From: Molossus alvarezi
Taxonomy: Eukaryota > Chordata > Mammalia > Chiroptera > Molossidae
Direction: 5' to 3'
Length of the DNA: 64,000 nt
Assembly: GCA_037176705.1 (NCBI GenBank)
Contig: CM073886.1
Span: 11,368,501 to 11,432,500, forward strand
The translations under genes were made by a program, and so were the position numbers. The first letter of the stretch is position 1. Each line of letters opens with the position of its first letter. The notes under the pieces were generated by a model that was not told the DNA's origin, did no database searches, and saw nothing but the letters and a program-made list of their open reading frames with translations. Positions 12,064 to 23,675 of this stretch are shown piece after piece.

Positions 12064-12480
12064 TTTATTTACTTTTTAAATATGGTTGAGATCACACTAT
12101 AAATGCATTTTATTTTCTTCTGCCATTTTCACTTAACATTATAGTATAAGTGGTTTTTCCAAATCATTAAACGCTTCATAAATATTTACAATGGCATTAC
12201 ATGGATTCTTGAGCATAAATTTTTTTTTTTGCCATTGTAAATAATATGTAATTAATGTTTTTGCAAAAAGCTTTTTCTGTAGTTCAGAAAATTGCCTTAG
12301 GCTAGATTCCCAGAAGGACCCAAGGGTATGAAGATTTAAAAAAAAATAAACCTTTTATATTAAAATAGTTTTAGATTTAGTATGAACACTTTTAAGGTAC
12401 GTCATCAGATATTTTCCAGAAAGGTTATTCCAGTTTATTCTTCCCACCAACTGGAAATAAATACACTCATCAGCATTGGG
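12064..12480 (-). mobile_element. Old L1 3' fragment, antisense
   Basis: 'tttcacttaacattatagta', 'taggctagattcccagaag' and 'ttccagaaaggttattccag' resemble inverted old L1 3' sequence. An A/T-rich patch lies near 12340. Confidence 0.5.
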
Positions 12481-12535
12481 TGGTCTTAAGAAAAACATTG
12501 CAAATTTAATAGGTTAAAAAATGGCTTTTCATTGT

Positions 12536-12536
12536 T

Positions 12537-12583
<47 letters not shown>
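12536..12583. repeat. (TC)n(CA)n microsatellite
   Basis: TC run followed by about 14 CA units. Probably polymorphic. Confidence 0.93.
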
Positions 12584-12585
<2 letters not shown>

Positions 12586-12777
12586 AGATATATATTTTTG
12601 GGGGGTGGGAGGGTGTAGGAAAAGTTATCAAGTTAGATTTTATTTTTGTCTGTTAATAGGAAACAGATCCCTTATGCTTACTTTATTACTATTTAAATAA
12701 CCTTTATACTTACTTGAATGTATTAGAAATGATGCCTTAAGATTATTTTTCAGTCTTAGGTTGGTTATTTAAAAACA

Positions 12778-13021
12778 TTTTTTTTTCTCACTCGAGGACA
12801 TTTTTGCATTTATCTTCAGATAGAGTGGGAGGGAGAGAGGGAGGAAGAGAGAGAGAGAGAAACATCGATGTGAGAGAGACACATCGACTGGTTGCCACCC
12901 ACATGACCCCAACTGGGGCCGGGGACAAACTGCAACCGAGGTACGTGCCCTTAGCAGGAACTGATCCCGGGACTCGCTGGTCCGCAGGCCAATGCTCTTA
13001 ACCACAGCCAAACTGGCCAGG
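12778..13021 (-). mobile_element. Ves-type SINE, antisense
   Basis: Target duplication 'gttggttattt' flanks the element. It interrupts or adjoins an old L1 that continues at 13040. Confidence 0.9.
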
Positions 13022-13039
13022 GAATGTTGGTTATTTTTT

Positions 13040-13290
13040 AAATTGTACAATACACAAAGCATAAAATTTACCATTTTAAACCATACAATTCAGTGACATT
13101 AGAGTACATTTACCATGTTGTACAATCGTTGGTACTCTAATTCTAAAGCTTCTTCATCACTCCAAAGGAAACTACCCTCTAACCCCATTCCGCCTCCCTC
13201 AAACCCCTGGCAACCATGTATCTGTTACTTTCTGTCTCTGTGGTTATGCTTATTCTGGATATTTCATATAAATGGAATTATATATGGCCT
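13040..13290 (-). mobile_element. Old L1 3' fragment, antisense
   Basis: 'aaaatttaccattttaaacc', 'acaattcagtgacatt', 'cccctggcaaccatgtatct' and 'tataaatggaattatata' are the hallmark inverted sequence of old L1 3' ends. Confidence 0.75.
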
Positions 13291-14302
13291 CTCAAGGTCT
13301 TTTAAAGCAGAAAGATCAATTCGATTTCAAGTTTGAATTGAATCTATGTATTATAGTTTGAAAATTACCAATCCAGTTATGGCAACACTCTTGAATTTAG
13401 CATAGTTAATTGGTTAAGATGTTTCATTCCTAGCTTGTGGGTTGTTAGTGGGCAGTGGGCTACAGGCCTTGAAGTAGGATGGACCCTAAAATAGGGAACA
13501 AAGCAAGACGTGTCTGGTGGTGCTTGGAGCACGAATGCCAGTGCAATGACAGCACATTCAAAGCCAGGGCTGTACAGGGAATTCCTAGAAGTTAACCTCT
13601 ATAGCTGTGTGTGATTCAGAGAACTTTCAGGTAAGATGCTTCCTTGTGTCATCAAAAAAAAAAAAAAGGAAATAGCCAGTGTAAAAACTAATGAATAAGT
13701 TTGTGAAAGTATTTAATACATAAGACCCCAGGAGAAGTGTGAATTGTGCTGAAGAGTAAGAGCAGTATTGGGGACAACAAGAAAGGGTCCAGGGACATCT
13801 GTTTCTCAGTGTTTGACATCCTCACTGGAAGTTCTGGGTGGTGGGGAATTGTTTCTAACTACAATATGTGGTTTTTATTTTTCAGGTGGACTTTTTTTTA
13901 AGATGGGCACAAGGCCTTCTCATTAGTTAGGTCAGGCACACACTGAGTTAGAATGCTTGATATAGAGAGAGGATTTTATTTATTGAACCAAATATAGCTT
14001 CCAAGGTAAATTCACAGGTGGGCAGGTCCCTGTCTTATTTTGATTAGTCTGTTAAATATTTTCCCAGACTCTGATCCCCTTGGGGGTGGGGTGCATGTGA
14101 ACCAGAAAGCCAAGATCAGAGCTTCCTCAGGGATTCTTCAGTCCCCACATAGGCGATGGCCTCAATTCATTTTATTTCAACAGTTTTTATGATTCAGCAG
14201 TTAAGGACAGAAGATTTTCATAGCAAGTATTCAGTAAGGAGTGTACTTCATTGTTCAGTGATTTCAATACATTCCTAGGTATGTGAAGAATAACATAACC
14301 TC

Positions 14303-14520
14303 ATGTTTAAGAGCAGGGGTTTGGGGCCAGTGTTTTAATCCTGGCTCTGCCACTTGCCCAGGTGTATGACTGGTGACAAGTTACTTAATCTCTCGGGGCC
14401 TCAGTTTCCTCATCTATGCAATGGGATTGTCACGAGGATTGAAGGAGTTAATCACATCAGATACTTAGGACAGTGCCTGGTGTTACTAAGTGCTAAGTAA
14501 ATATTAGCTTATTATCACCA
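14303..14520 (+). mobile_element. MIR SINE
   Basis: Well-preserved sense order: 'aatcctggctctgccacttg', 'acaagttacttaatctctc', 'cctcagtttcctcatctatg', 'acagtgcctggtgtta', 'taaatattagcttattat'. Confidence 0.88.
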
Positions 14521-14605
14521 TTGAATAACTATCATAGAAATGTACACTTGATACCTGTATGATCCTATTTACCAATGTCACCCCAATAAATTTAATAAAA
14601 AAATA
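14521..14605 (+). mobile_element. Short L1 3' end
   Basis: 'atgtacacttgatacctgta', 'ccaatgtcaccccaataaat' and an A-rich tail: an extreme 5'-truncated L1 in sense orientation. Confidence 0.7.
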
Positions 14606-14802
14606 AAAACCAGATAAAGAAAAAAAAGAGAGAGAGAAAGAGTTAAAATAATTCTTGCAACAAACATAAAGTGCCTACTGTGCACTAGATCCTGGGACCA
14701 TAGAGATGAATAGGAAGTAGTCTCTGCCTATACACTCTCAGGCTACTAGGGAAACCAGCATATTAGCAGGTAATTTCTTTTTTTCCTCCAGTTCTCTTTT
14801 TT

Positions 14803-15056
14803 TATTTTTATTTTTTTTATCCTCACCCGAGGATATTTTTCCATTTTTTGTACAAATAGAGTGGGAGGGAGAGAGAGGAAGGGAGAGAGAGAGAAACATT
14901 GACGTGAAGGGACACATCGAGTGGCTGCCACCCGCACGACCAACCAGGGCCGGGGACAAACTGCAACCGAAGTACGTGCCCTTAGCGGGAACCGAACCCG
15001 GGTCTCTCCGGACCGCAGGCCGACGCTCTAACCGCTGAGCCAAACTGGCCAGGGCA
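14803..15056 (-). mobile_element. Ves-type SINE, young-looking
   Basis: Target duplication 'ccagttctctttttt' is intact. Head CpGs ('gaccgcaggccgacgctct') are preserved, which suggests a young insertion. Confidence 0.93.
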
Positions 15057-15069
15057 CCAGTTCTCTTTT

Positions 15070-15500
15070 TTTAAACAAATGAATAGTGTACAAAATTTAA
15101 ATGATACAAGAGAGTGTACAGAGTATAAACCTCTTTCTTTCCCCCTGTCCCCAGAACCCCATTCTCTTCCCTAGAGGCAACTACCATGACTAGTTTAGAA
15201 AACAAAGTATGTGTATGTATAGTATGTATATTCCTTACTCTGTCTCCATCTGTAGGCAGCATACTATTCACACTGCCACACTGTTTAAATTGCCTTTTTA
15301 AAACATTGGATTTATATAGGATATAGTTTCATATATACATATGTATAGAGTGTCCCTAAGGTTTTTTTCTTTTTTTCCCCTCCCTTTTCAATTCTCACCT
15401 GAGGTTATATTCATTGATTTTTAGAGAGAAGGGAAAAGAGAGAGAGAGAGAGAGAGAGAAGAAAGAAACTTTGATGTGAGAGAGAAACTGCTTCCTGCAT

Positions 15501-15538
<38 letters not shown>

Positions 15539-15960
15539 AAGAAACTTTGATGTGAGAGAGAAACTGCTTCCTGCATGCACCCTGACTGGGATCAAACCTG
15601 CAACCTAGGCATGTGCTCTGACCAGAATCAAATCTGCAGCCTGTCAGGTATGCAGGATAATGCTCCAACCAACTGAGCCACTTGACTAGCGGTTCCCTAC
15701 TGTTTTTCACAGTTGCATAGTATTTTATGGTATGGAGGTACCTTCTTTAACTAATCTTGCTTTGATGGAAATTTAGGTGGTTTCCAGTCTTTTGTTTTAC
15801 AAGCTATGTTGACATGTAGGTCCTTTAACATGTAAACTTTTGAAGGAAAAAGTCACTAAAAGGGTACTTGCTGAGTGAAGTTGTCTATGCATGAAAAATT
15901 TTGTTAGCTATTGCCAAGTCATTTTCCATTGAGGTGGCACTAGCTTGTGCATTTGCCAGC
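15070..15960 (-). mobile_element. Old L1 3' remnant, antisense, split by a SINE
   Basis: Left part has 'ttctcttccctagaggcaac'. Right part has 'agttgcatagtattttatgg', 'aaatttaggtggtttccagt' and 'gccaagtcattttccat'. The SINE at 15386-15691 separates them. Confidence 0.5.
15386..15691 (-). mobile_element. Bat SINE with internal 76-bp tandem duplication
   Basis: Antisense copy in which the block containing 'gaaagaaactttgatgtgag' and 'aaactgcttcctgcatgcac' appears twice. The repeats start at 15461 and 15537, an offset of 76 bases bridged by (AG)n. Confidence 0.85.
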
Positions 15961-16059
15961 ACTGGATCACTGTATGAGAGGGAAGGGTAAACATGGGTCA
16001 CTCTATACAGTGCAATGTTAGAAAGCCCAGAGAGAGTGACCGGCCCTACTCGGGGGATA

Positions 16060-16370
16060 ACAGTAGGCTTCACAGAAGTAGTGTGACATTTTCAAGGAGT
16101 GACATTTTAATGCATAGGTAGGAGTTTTTCCAGGTAGAGAAGAGCATTCTAGATAGAGGAAGTGATGTGTGTGAAGCCAAGGAAAGGTTATGTGGAGAGA
16201 AATGAGAAGCTGGGACTGGCTGATGCATAGGATGGGTGAAGAGACATGAGGGACCATGGGGACTGTGAAGTTCAAAGGACAGACTAGGGCCAGGTGATGC
16301 AGTGATTTGATCATCCAGTGATCAGGTGGCAAAGACCCTTTGTGGTGTTGAGGGCCTCATGGTTGAAAGA
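16060..16370 (-). mobile_element. L2 fragment, antisense
   Basis: 'agagcattctagatagagga', 'gtgtgtgaagccaagga' and 'gatttgatcatcc' follow the inverted L2 3' order. Confidence 0.5.
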
Positions 16371-17460
16371 TACTTGAGAGAATTTACAAACCAGTTTTTC
16401 AGCAACCATTTCCTGAAGACAACTTTCTATTTCTAGACTTAGTAGACTGAATCGTAAAGCTCCTGGAGGGCTTTAGTACAGAGGTATTTTAGCTCAGGGT
16501 TTTCTGTGCTCTGTGGGCCCATAGGGCTTCTTGGTGGAGTCTCACGTGCTGGATTTGGGAGTATATAGGCCTTTGAGTCCAAAGTATTAAGGTAGTGCTG
16601 GGTGTATTGAGAGCGACACGAGGGGGACAAATTAGAGAACTTTGGTGTTTATAAAAGCAAATCCAAACATGGAGTTTGGGTAACAGAAACTTGTGTGGGA
16701 AGCATGACCGCATCAGCCAACATTTGCATAGTGCTTTGTAATCAGTACACAGCATACGTATCTGATTGCATATAATACTGAGGATGCTCTGTGACCTTAT
16801 AGGCTTTGCTCAAAGTCAAGCTGTTCTCAGTTGGCACCAGGACTGGCTCTAACCTGTTGTTTTCTCTGCCTGCCAGGCTGTGACCGAGTGTTTTTCAGTG
16901 GTACCACTGGTTCTCATGAAGCCAGTTAGTTCTCTCATTGCTTGTGCAGAGGGCACCGTTTCTGTGTACCCATGTTCCTACCTTGGTGCACATACAATTA
17001 TTATCTGTACCCCAGGTGGGAGCAGTATTGAAGCACATTTTTTTCTTCCCCCAGGAGTGATAATGTCTGTTATTTTATTTATGATGGGTGCACTGGGGAG
17101 AGCCTAGTATCATTGGCTCATGTCTGCCAGGTGCTAGGTTGCTGCATCAGAACACTGTCTAGCTTTGTGCTTGTACTCTGTCACTTGCCTATCCTCTGGA
17201 GAAGCTTGTCTTCCTCTGTGTCCTGCCTTCCTGTTGTTGCTAGGCCTGGGTGGATAAGGTCAGCTCAGGGTGGGAAGGAAGAGGCATTGCAAGGCTTTGC
17301 CAGTCATAAAGGGGACATTAGACTTTGATCTGCTTGTGGATTCTGGAGATCATATGTCAGCTGGATAGAACCTTTAGGGGAGAAAGAAGGTGATTATGCT
17401 CCCCCAAATCCCAGCAGTCTGTAATATAGTCCAGAGATTCTTGTCAAAATCAAATCAATG

Positions 17461-17725
17461 TTTTTTTGTTGTTGTTTGTTTGTTAATCCTCACTTGAAGA
17501 TATTTTATCCATTGAGTTTTAAAGAGAGTGGGAGGAAGTGGTGGTGGTGTGTGAGAGAGAGAAACATTGATGTGAAAAAGACACATTGTTTTCTCCCACA
17601 CTTACCCTGACCAGGGCCGGGGATCTTACCTGCAACCCAGGTACGTGCCCTTGACCAGGAATTGAACCTGAGACGCTTTGGATTGCAGACCATTGCTCCA
17701 ACCACTCAGTCACACCCACCAGGGC
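17461..17725 (-). mobile_element. Ves-type SINE, antisense
   Basis: Short target duplication 'aatcaatg'. The copy ends 'cacacccaccagggc' and is diverged. Confidence 0.85.
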
Positions 17726-17919
17726 TAATCAATGTTATTTTAACTGTTCTTTAAAATGCCAGTTCTGTCCAGGATGGAGGTGGTATGGCTTTTACAAGAG
17801 ACTTGCTTTTAAACCGTTGTGTTGGTAGCAGCAGCTTTATGTAGTGTTAATTGTGATTTCCAGCATGTGTTTACAGTGGTCCATCTGTTTCATACTCAAT
17901 GATTACCTGATTTTATCCA

Positions 17920-18100
17920 GTGCAAGGTTACGCCAGCTCAGTCTTCGTCCTTACAGCCCTGGGAGCAAAACTCCTCTGAGCTGGCCCCCTTTAGGCAAGA
18001 TACTCTTTGAGCTTCATTTTCCTCATGTGTAACATGAGTTTGGACTTGCTGTTCTCTGGGGTTTGTTTATTTCTCCCTAAAGATTCTGTGATCCTGTTTT
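17920..18100 (+). mobile_element. Possible MIR
   Basis: 'ttgagcttcattttcctcat' and 'gtaacatgagtttgga' recall the MIR core, but upstream similarity is weak. Confidence 0.4.
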
Positions 18101-18755
18101 AGGAACTCTTGGTCTCATGCCTTGCAGTTAATGTGCTCAGTAAGTATCTTTTGAGTTGAATTGACTAGGCGTGCAGATATAAGTGTTCCATCCTCCTGGG
18201 ATATGTACCTGGAAAATAGAAGCAGATGGGATTGTGAAGAGAGAGCCTGTGCTTGGTTATATTACTCATTTATTTTAGACAGTTTCTCGCAGAACTATTT
18301 TTCTCATTTGCTTTTTTTTTTTTTTGACTGGAATATAAATAAGTATATAAATTATATGTATTTTAGCTCCTAGTGGGATATAATTGTTGCCCAAGCAGCA
18401 GATGCAAATTTTTTTAGTGTTCAGACTATTTAATATAATTTTTCCGAAACAATGTGTGATGTTAAACCTGGCACTTGAGAGAAAAAAATAATCCCCTTTC
18501 TGTTTTACTCTTCACGTTCTCTTTTCAATTTTCCCAGCTAGTTTAGAACAGTGAGGAAGGAGCAAGGTGGAGGGTACCAGTCCAACAGATGACATTTTAA
18601 AACACTTTTTATTTGGAAATAATTTCAACTGGTGGAAAGATTTCAAACTGATGAAGGAATGACTAGTACAAAGAACACTCTTATACCCTTTACCCAAACT
18701 CAGCTATTGTCAACATTTTACCATTTGCTTTATTTGCACTTTCTCTATGTATATA

Positions 18756-19107
18756 CAGTTGATCCTTGAACAACGTGAGGATTAGGGGTGCCAACCCCAC
18801 TGCAGTTGAAAATCTGCATTGAACTTTTGAATTCCCAAAACTCAGTCCCTTGGTATAAGTGGTTCCAGAACCCCCCACAGGTACCAAAATCTGCTGATGT
18901 TCAAGTCCCCTAGGTAAAATAGTGTAGAACAGTGTATTCAGTCAACCCTCTGCAGCTCTGGACTGCCAGCTGTTTTGATGTGTGGTTTGTTGAAGTTGCA
19001 GATGCAAAACCCGGGGATATGGAGGGTTGACTGTATATTTATTGAAAAAAAATCTGGGTATAGTTGGACCTGCGTAATTCAAATCCCTGTTGTTCAAGAG
19101 TCAACTG
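18756..19107. mobile_element. Tigger-like MITE with TA target duplication
   Basis: Terminal inverted repeats 'cagttgatccttgaacaac' (18756) and 'gttgttcaagagtcaactg' (ending 19107), each next to TA. No coding capacity. It contains a second, MER2-like palindromic element. Confidence 0.85.
18843..19033. mobile_element. MER2-like MITE nested in the outer MITE
   Basis: Starts 'cagtcccttggtataagtgg', contains 'ggttccagaaccccccacag' and 'ataccaaaatc'-like sequence, and ends 'ggatatggagggttgactg' before TA. An internal 'cagtcaaccctc' at 18939 pairs with the 19022-19033 end, so the inner element may itself be composite. Confidence 0.65.
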
Positions 19108-19341
19108 TATATATACATACATGCAATATTTTTTTTTCTGACCTATTTGAAATTAACTTGTCAATGTCATGGGCTATTACTCCTATATAGTATATTTCTT
19201 ATTAGAGATACAGTATTACATAAACCACAGTGCAGTTAACAACGTCAGTTAATTGAACAATTCAGATTCAGTGCTTTTATCTGAGCTACAATCTGTATTC
19301 TGATTTTGTCAGTCCAGTTATGTATGTATATATGTATGTAT

Positions 19342-19588
19342 TTATTAATTTATTAATCTTTACCCGAGGATATTTTTTCCATTGATTTTTAGAGGGGGGT
19401 GGAGAGAGAAAGAAAGAAACATTGATGTGAGAGAGACACATGGATGGTTACCTTCTGCACCCACGCGCCCTGACCAGGCCTGGGGATCGAACCTGAAACC
19501 CCAGTATGTGCCCTTGACTGGAAATCGAATCCACAGCCCTTTGGTCTGCGGGCCGTCACTCCAGCCACTGAGCCTCACTGGCCAGGGT
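19342..19588 (-). mobile_element. Ves-type SINE, antisense
   Basis: 'aatctttacccgaggatatt' to 'gagcctcactggccagggt'. Confidence 0.87.
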
Positions 19589-20327
19589 GGCCTGGTTATG
19601 CTTTTTATAGCATTTTTTCCTTTTCAACACAGGATCTAGTCAAGAATCAGGTATAGCATTTACTTATTATAACTCCTTAGTCTTTCGATTTGTTGTTTTA
19701 AAATTTCGAAACCAGTACACCTGTCCATGGGACGCTAATTGGTGTGTCTTGATTTTATGTATTATCCAGTGGTACATGGCTAGGTTTTCCCAGCATAAAA
19801 TACACTGTCCTCTGTGTACAAGATGTTTTCTCCAGTTGGTCCCCATGGGGACAGAATGTGCTGCCTCTACCTCATCCCTATCATAGTAGGACCAGTTGGG
19901 CTTTCTGGCCCAGATGCCTGGCAGTCAACCTGCTTCTAACTCATGGTTCTCAGCAGGAAACAGATCCCTTTGTGGAAGAGACAGAAAATCTGACTGGGCA
20001 CTGCAAATTCAAGAAATACTGAGGGGAACATTTTACCATCGGTCAACTTTATGACAGTTATAGGCTAAAGCATAAAAGCAGCCAGAATATATGTTTTATT
20101 CAACTATTAAGTATCTGCATGGTGATATTGTACAGTTATACCTGCAGTTACTTCCAAATGGCAAGTACTGTTCAGATTTAAGCTGTAGACAAGACAGTGA
20201 GAGCTCTTCTGAGGCAAATGCATAACTTCAGTAGTTAGTTCCAGACACACGTTCATAAGTTGTGGTAAGTGTCCCAACCCTGGCCTTGCTTTCCTGGGAC
20301 ATGGTATGGCTCTGTTTCTTTTTAACA

Positions 20328-20451
20328 GGTCGATGTGGCTCAATCACATTGATGTTTCTCTCTGTCTCTCCCTCCCTCTCCCTCTCTCTCCCTCCCTCCC
20401 ACTCTATCTGATAATAAGTAAAAAAATATCCTCAGGTGAGGAATTAAAAAA
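20328..20451 (+). mobile_element. Ves-type SINE, 5'-truncated
   Basis: Only the 3' half remains: 'tcacattgatgtttctctct', CT tract, 'ctcaggtgaggaatt', poly-A. It abuts an inverted SINE, forming a tail-to-tail pair. Confidence 0.8.
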
Positions 20452-20906
20452 AAAAATTGATTTTAGAGAGAGAGGAAGGGAGAGGAGGCGAGAGAGAGTG
20501 AGAGTGAGAGAGAGAGAATGATTGGTTTCCTCCTCTTTTTTTTAAATCCTCACCTGAGCATTTTTTCATTTATCTTCAGAGGGAGTGGGAGGGGGGGGGG
20601 AGAGAGAGAGAGAGAGAGAGAGAAACATCAACGTGAGAAAGACACATTGACTAGTTGCCTCCTGCATGACCCTGACCAGGGCTGGGGAACGAACCGCAAC
20701 CCAGGTACATACCCTTGACCGGAATTGAACCTAAGACTCTTTGGTTTGAGGGCCGATGCTCTAACTGCTGAGCCAAACCAGCCAGGGCTGGTTGCCTCTC
20801 TTGTACGCACTCTAACCCGGGCACATGCCCTCACTGGGAATTGAATCTGAGACCCTTCAGTGCACAGGACAATGCTCCAACCAACTGAGCCATATCGGCC
20901 AGGGCA
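20452..20906 (-). mobile_element. Bat SINE split by a nested SINE
   Basis: Left part 20452-20537 (poly-T side and GA tract), right part 20789-20906 ('ccctcactgggaattgaatc' to 'catatcggccagggc'). Confidence 0.85.
20538..20788 (-). mobile_element. Ves-type SINE nested in a same-strand SINE
   Basis: Bounded by the imperfect duplication 'tggtttcctc' and 'tggttgcctc'. Full element from 'aaatcctcacctgagcattt' to 'caaaccagccagggc', with a G9 run at about 20592. Confidence 0.87.
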
Positions 20907-21063
20907 AGCTGTGTACTTTTGAGTGAGCCATTCAGTGCTCCAGGGTTTCAGAGACTGCACTTCTGAATGCTAGACATTGAAAAGTCAACTGGTTTTACCA
21001 GTTTGCTTATAGAGAAATAAAGTGAGATGTCTACTTTATCATGATGTGTTTAATTTGTTTTAT

Positions 21064-21279
21064 CTTTTTTTTTTTTATTTATTGATTTTTTATTTTATTT
21101 TAGGGAGAGAAAGATAGAAACAAAGATGAGAGGGAACATTGATTGGCTGCTTTTTGCATGCCCCCCACTGGGGATTTGGCCCACAACCTGGGCGTGTGCA
21201 TTGACCAGGAATCAAACCGGCAACCTCTTGGTGCATGGGTCGATGCTCAAAGCACCACTGAGCCACACTGGCTGGACTG
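21064..21279 (-). mobile_element. Bat SINE, antisense (second subtype)
   Basis: Subtype with 'gcatgccccccactgggga' and 'aacctcttggtgcatgggtc'. Target duplication 'gttttatcttttt' on both sides. Confidence 0.88.
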
Positions 21280-21528
21280 TTTTATCTTTTTAAAGGACTA
21301 TACCTGTAGTTTGAGACACGAGCAGTGACAGAAAAGATGGGAGAAGACTTGTTCTGAATATCGTTCTTTTGACTGGGCTTCCTTGGTGTGCTTTCCTGCT
21401 TTCTAGCACTTTGAGCCAACTTTAGGAGCAGATGGGTAGATGCCACATTGATTCTCATTGTGCAGTATTTAAGCTTATGCCAGGCAGAAAGCCAAATAGA
21501 ATTTTTTTCTTGTCTCTTTTCTTTGCAG

Positions 21529-21633
21529 TGGTGAGTGAGAGTGTTCTTTTGAGAGTTTTTGATGCCCATGATAATCTTACTAGCTTTCAAAGATTGAATT
21601 TCTGTGCTAATGGCATCTGGGGTAACACACGAG
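21529..21633 (+). CDS. Candidate alternative XPO6 5' exon (unproven)
   Basis: A 105-base block lies between a strong acceptor (pyrimidine tract 21507-21524, then gcag ending at 21528) and a strong donor (GAG then gtatgt at 21634). In the frame that continues into XPO6 exon 2 there are early stops. The last one is followed by an ATG at 21610-21612 that opens M-A-S-G-V-T-H-E and would read straight into exon 2 (A-S-E-E-A-S...). The sequence shows the splice signals and frame. That the exon is used is inference. The base three before the ATG is C and the base after it is G, so initiation context is only moderate. It is not part of any repeat I recognise. Chance similarity is possible because the block is short. 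Confidence 0.3.
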
Positions 21634-21716
21634 GTATGTTTTGCATACTTTTTAACCTTGGTTAGCAGCTACTATAGAATCACTTTTCTCAGAAACCTTT
21701 GTATACAAGCAAATAG

Positions 21717-21909
21717 GAGGGGTGAGGAACCTTTTTTCTTCCAAGGGACATTTGGATATTTGTAACATCATTCTCAGGCCATATAAAATTATAAACTTAA
21801 AAATTAGCCTGCTATATTTGGTCAGGCTAATTTTATGAGGCGTGTGATGTTAGCTGGTATTGATTTTGGGGACCTTATTCGGCCTGAGGGCTGGACGTTC
21901 CCCACTCCT
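21717..21909. mobile_element. hAT-like MITE
   Basis: Imperfect inverted ends 'gaggggtgaggaac' and 'gttccccactcct', with a 7-8 bp duplication (caaatag and aaaatag). Interior has 'ggccatataaaattat' and 'aaaaattagcctgctatatt', as in Charlie-type nonautonomous elements. Confidence 0.65.
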
Positions 21910-22609
21910 AAAATAGAGTAATACAATTTTTCTAGATATGGCATAAGAATATTTCAGTGGGACTCTGGTTTGCTAGGTTTGATATCAAGAAGGCCATGAA
22001 CCTGAGTACAGGAGGCCCATATGATACACCTCCTTGTATATGTAAAATGTGGCTCTTGGAAGAGGTGGCAAAAAGTTTAATTAAAAAAGAATAGTTCCCC
22101 TCACCCCCAATACCGATTTTGTAAAAGGTTATGCTTTGGAGAGGGGTGTTTTAGAGCCAATTAGGCTAAAACATTACAGATTCAATCAGGGCTTGAGAAA
22201 ATGGTCATCTAGTTGCCTTATTTTAAGGGACAAAGTACCGTGTTATCCACCTGAAGTCTCAGTGTTTTGTTTTTTTAAAGATAAATTATTAGTCTCTCCT
22301 GTTTTTCAAAACATGTTCGTTGAGTGCTTCTGAGCAAAGGTCATTATGATTAGAGTTCTTAAAGGTGGAAATTTAAACAGTTTTATATATCTTGAATTTT
22401 GAAGAATTACTAGTATTCCTGAGAAACTAAAAGTGATATTAATAGTCTACTTGTTTTTTTTACTCTCTTGAATTTGGTCTAAAATATTTGAGCACCAGTT
22501 CATACAGGATGATATAGAAAATACAGACATAAAGGTGGCCTCTTTCCAGACAGTTTATGTTCTATATTTATGAAGTATTAACAGTTGCAGATAGGACTTT
22601 CAGCTCCTA

Positions 22610-22815
22610 CTTTATTTCTGGCATTATGTTGACTACGTGCTTTATGTCAATTCTTTTATTTAATTCTCAGAATAACCCCATATGTTAGGTTCTCTTATCC
22701 CCCTTTGTGCACAAGAGGAAAAAGAGTGACAGAGAAAGAACTAGGCCAAGGTTGAGGTACATTCTGGTTGGAACCCAAGGACTGGACACCAGAGCCTGTG
22801 CTCTTTAATCGTGCA
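22610..22815 (-). mobile_element. MIR SINE, antisense
   Basis: 'ctttatgtcaattcttttat', 'aattctcagaataacccc' and 'caagaggaaaaagagtgac' in inverted MIR order. Confidence 0.65.
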
Positions 22816-23254
22816 TTCTAAAATGAGCAGAGAACAGTGCCACAGGCAAAACTGTAGTACTGGTTACAGGACGAAGACGAAAGATGAAAACAGAGATGGG
22901 ATCTTTAGTAAGAAATTGCATCAAGGTTGAAGTATGCATTGCACACCCAGACACAAATGCAGGAATGGAATTTGCTTGAGACCATGAGTGTTCAGACTGA
23001 GTGATGGCTTCCTGTGGTGAGTAATGGTGAATCAGGCATGCTTTCATTCTTTTTTCCTCCTAGTAAACTGCATTCTTCAAAATCCAAAACATTTTATCAC
23101 CTCTGTTGAAGCGAAGCTTTCCCTTTTCCCTCAAGAGTTTGCTCTCACTGGGCTCCTGAGGCAGTTTATATTATATGTATGTCACTAGTATAGAATGTAA
23201 ACAGTCATATTCCACTTTTTATTTTTAGATTCTACCCTTTTCCCCACAGGCCAC

Positions 23255-23365
23255 CTTTAGTTCTTTGAAGTCAAGGACAGTCTTAATAAATTTTGTATCT
23301 CAGGCTAAAGGCAATATCATTTACTTAGTGAGTACTGAGCTTATTTGTTGAATGAATAGCTGAGT
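23255..23365 (+). mobile_element. L2 3' end fragment
   Basis: 'gaagtcaaggacagtctta' and the terminal 'ttgttgaatgaata' match the L2 3' terminus. Confidence 0.45.
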
Positions 23366-23429
23366 TTCTTGGTCCAGTTTTAAAGGCTCTTTAAAGCTAG
23401 GTTTAGAATAACTGTGGCAGAAAATCTAT

Positions 23430-23675
23430 ATTTACGAGAATTTATCTGGTGGTAAAGTACAGATTGGACTGGAGTTGGGAAAGCTGGCCTCTTAAAGTGG
23501 CCAGGTAAAAGAAATTATAGCAATCTAACCAGGAGGTGGTTAGGGCCTGGTAGAAGTAGTAGTGAGGGAAAGGTACCAATCTAAGAAATGATGTCAAGCA
23601 AGCATCAGACCTGATGGCATTTGTTGTGGGCATAAAGGATTTGGGAAGAGTCAAAGATTTCAAATTAGATGACCC
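23430..23675 (-). mobile_element. L2 fragment, antisense
   Basis: 'attatagcaatctaaccagg', 'tggttagggcctggtagaag' and 'ggatttgggaagagtcaaag' are inverted L2 motifs. Confidence 0.5.

Larger units (their letters stand above)
18590..19800 (-). mobile_element. Old L1-like sequence, antisense, interrupted
   Basis: Pieces at 18590-18755, 19108-19341 and 19589-19800 read like one inverted old L1 region ('actcagctattgtcaacatt', 'caggatctagtcaagaatca'). The nested MITE and a SINE separate them. Confidence 0.4.

Noticed and set aside
16877..17012. Block after a strong acceptor (ctctgcctgccag) ending CAG then gtggga
   Set aside because: Plausible splice signals, but no frame that links sensibly with XPO6 exon 2 and no recognisable protein; left as a chance pair.
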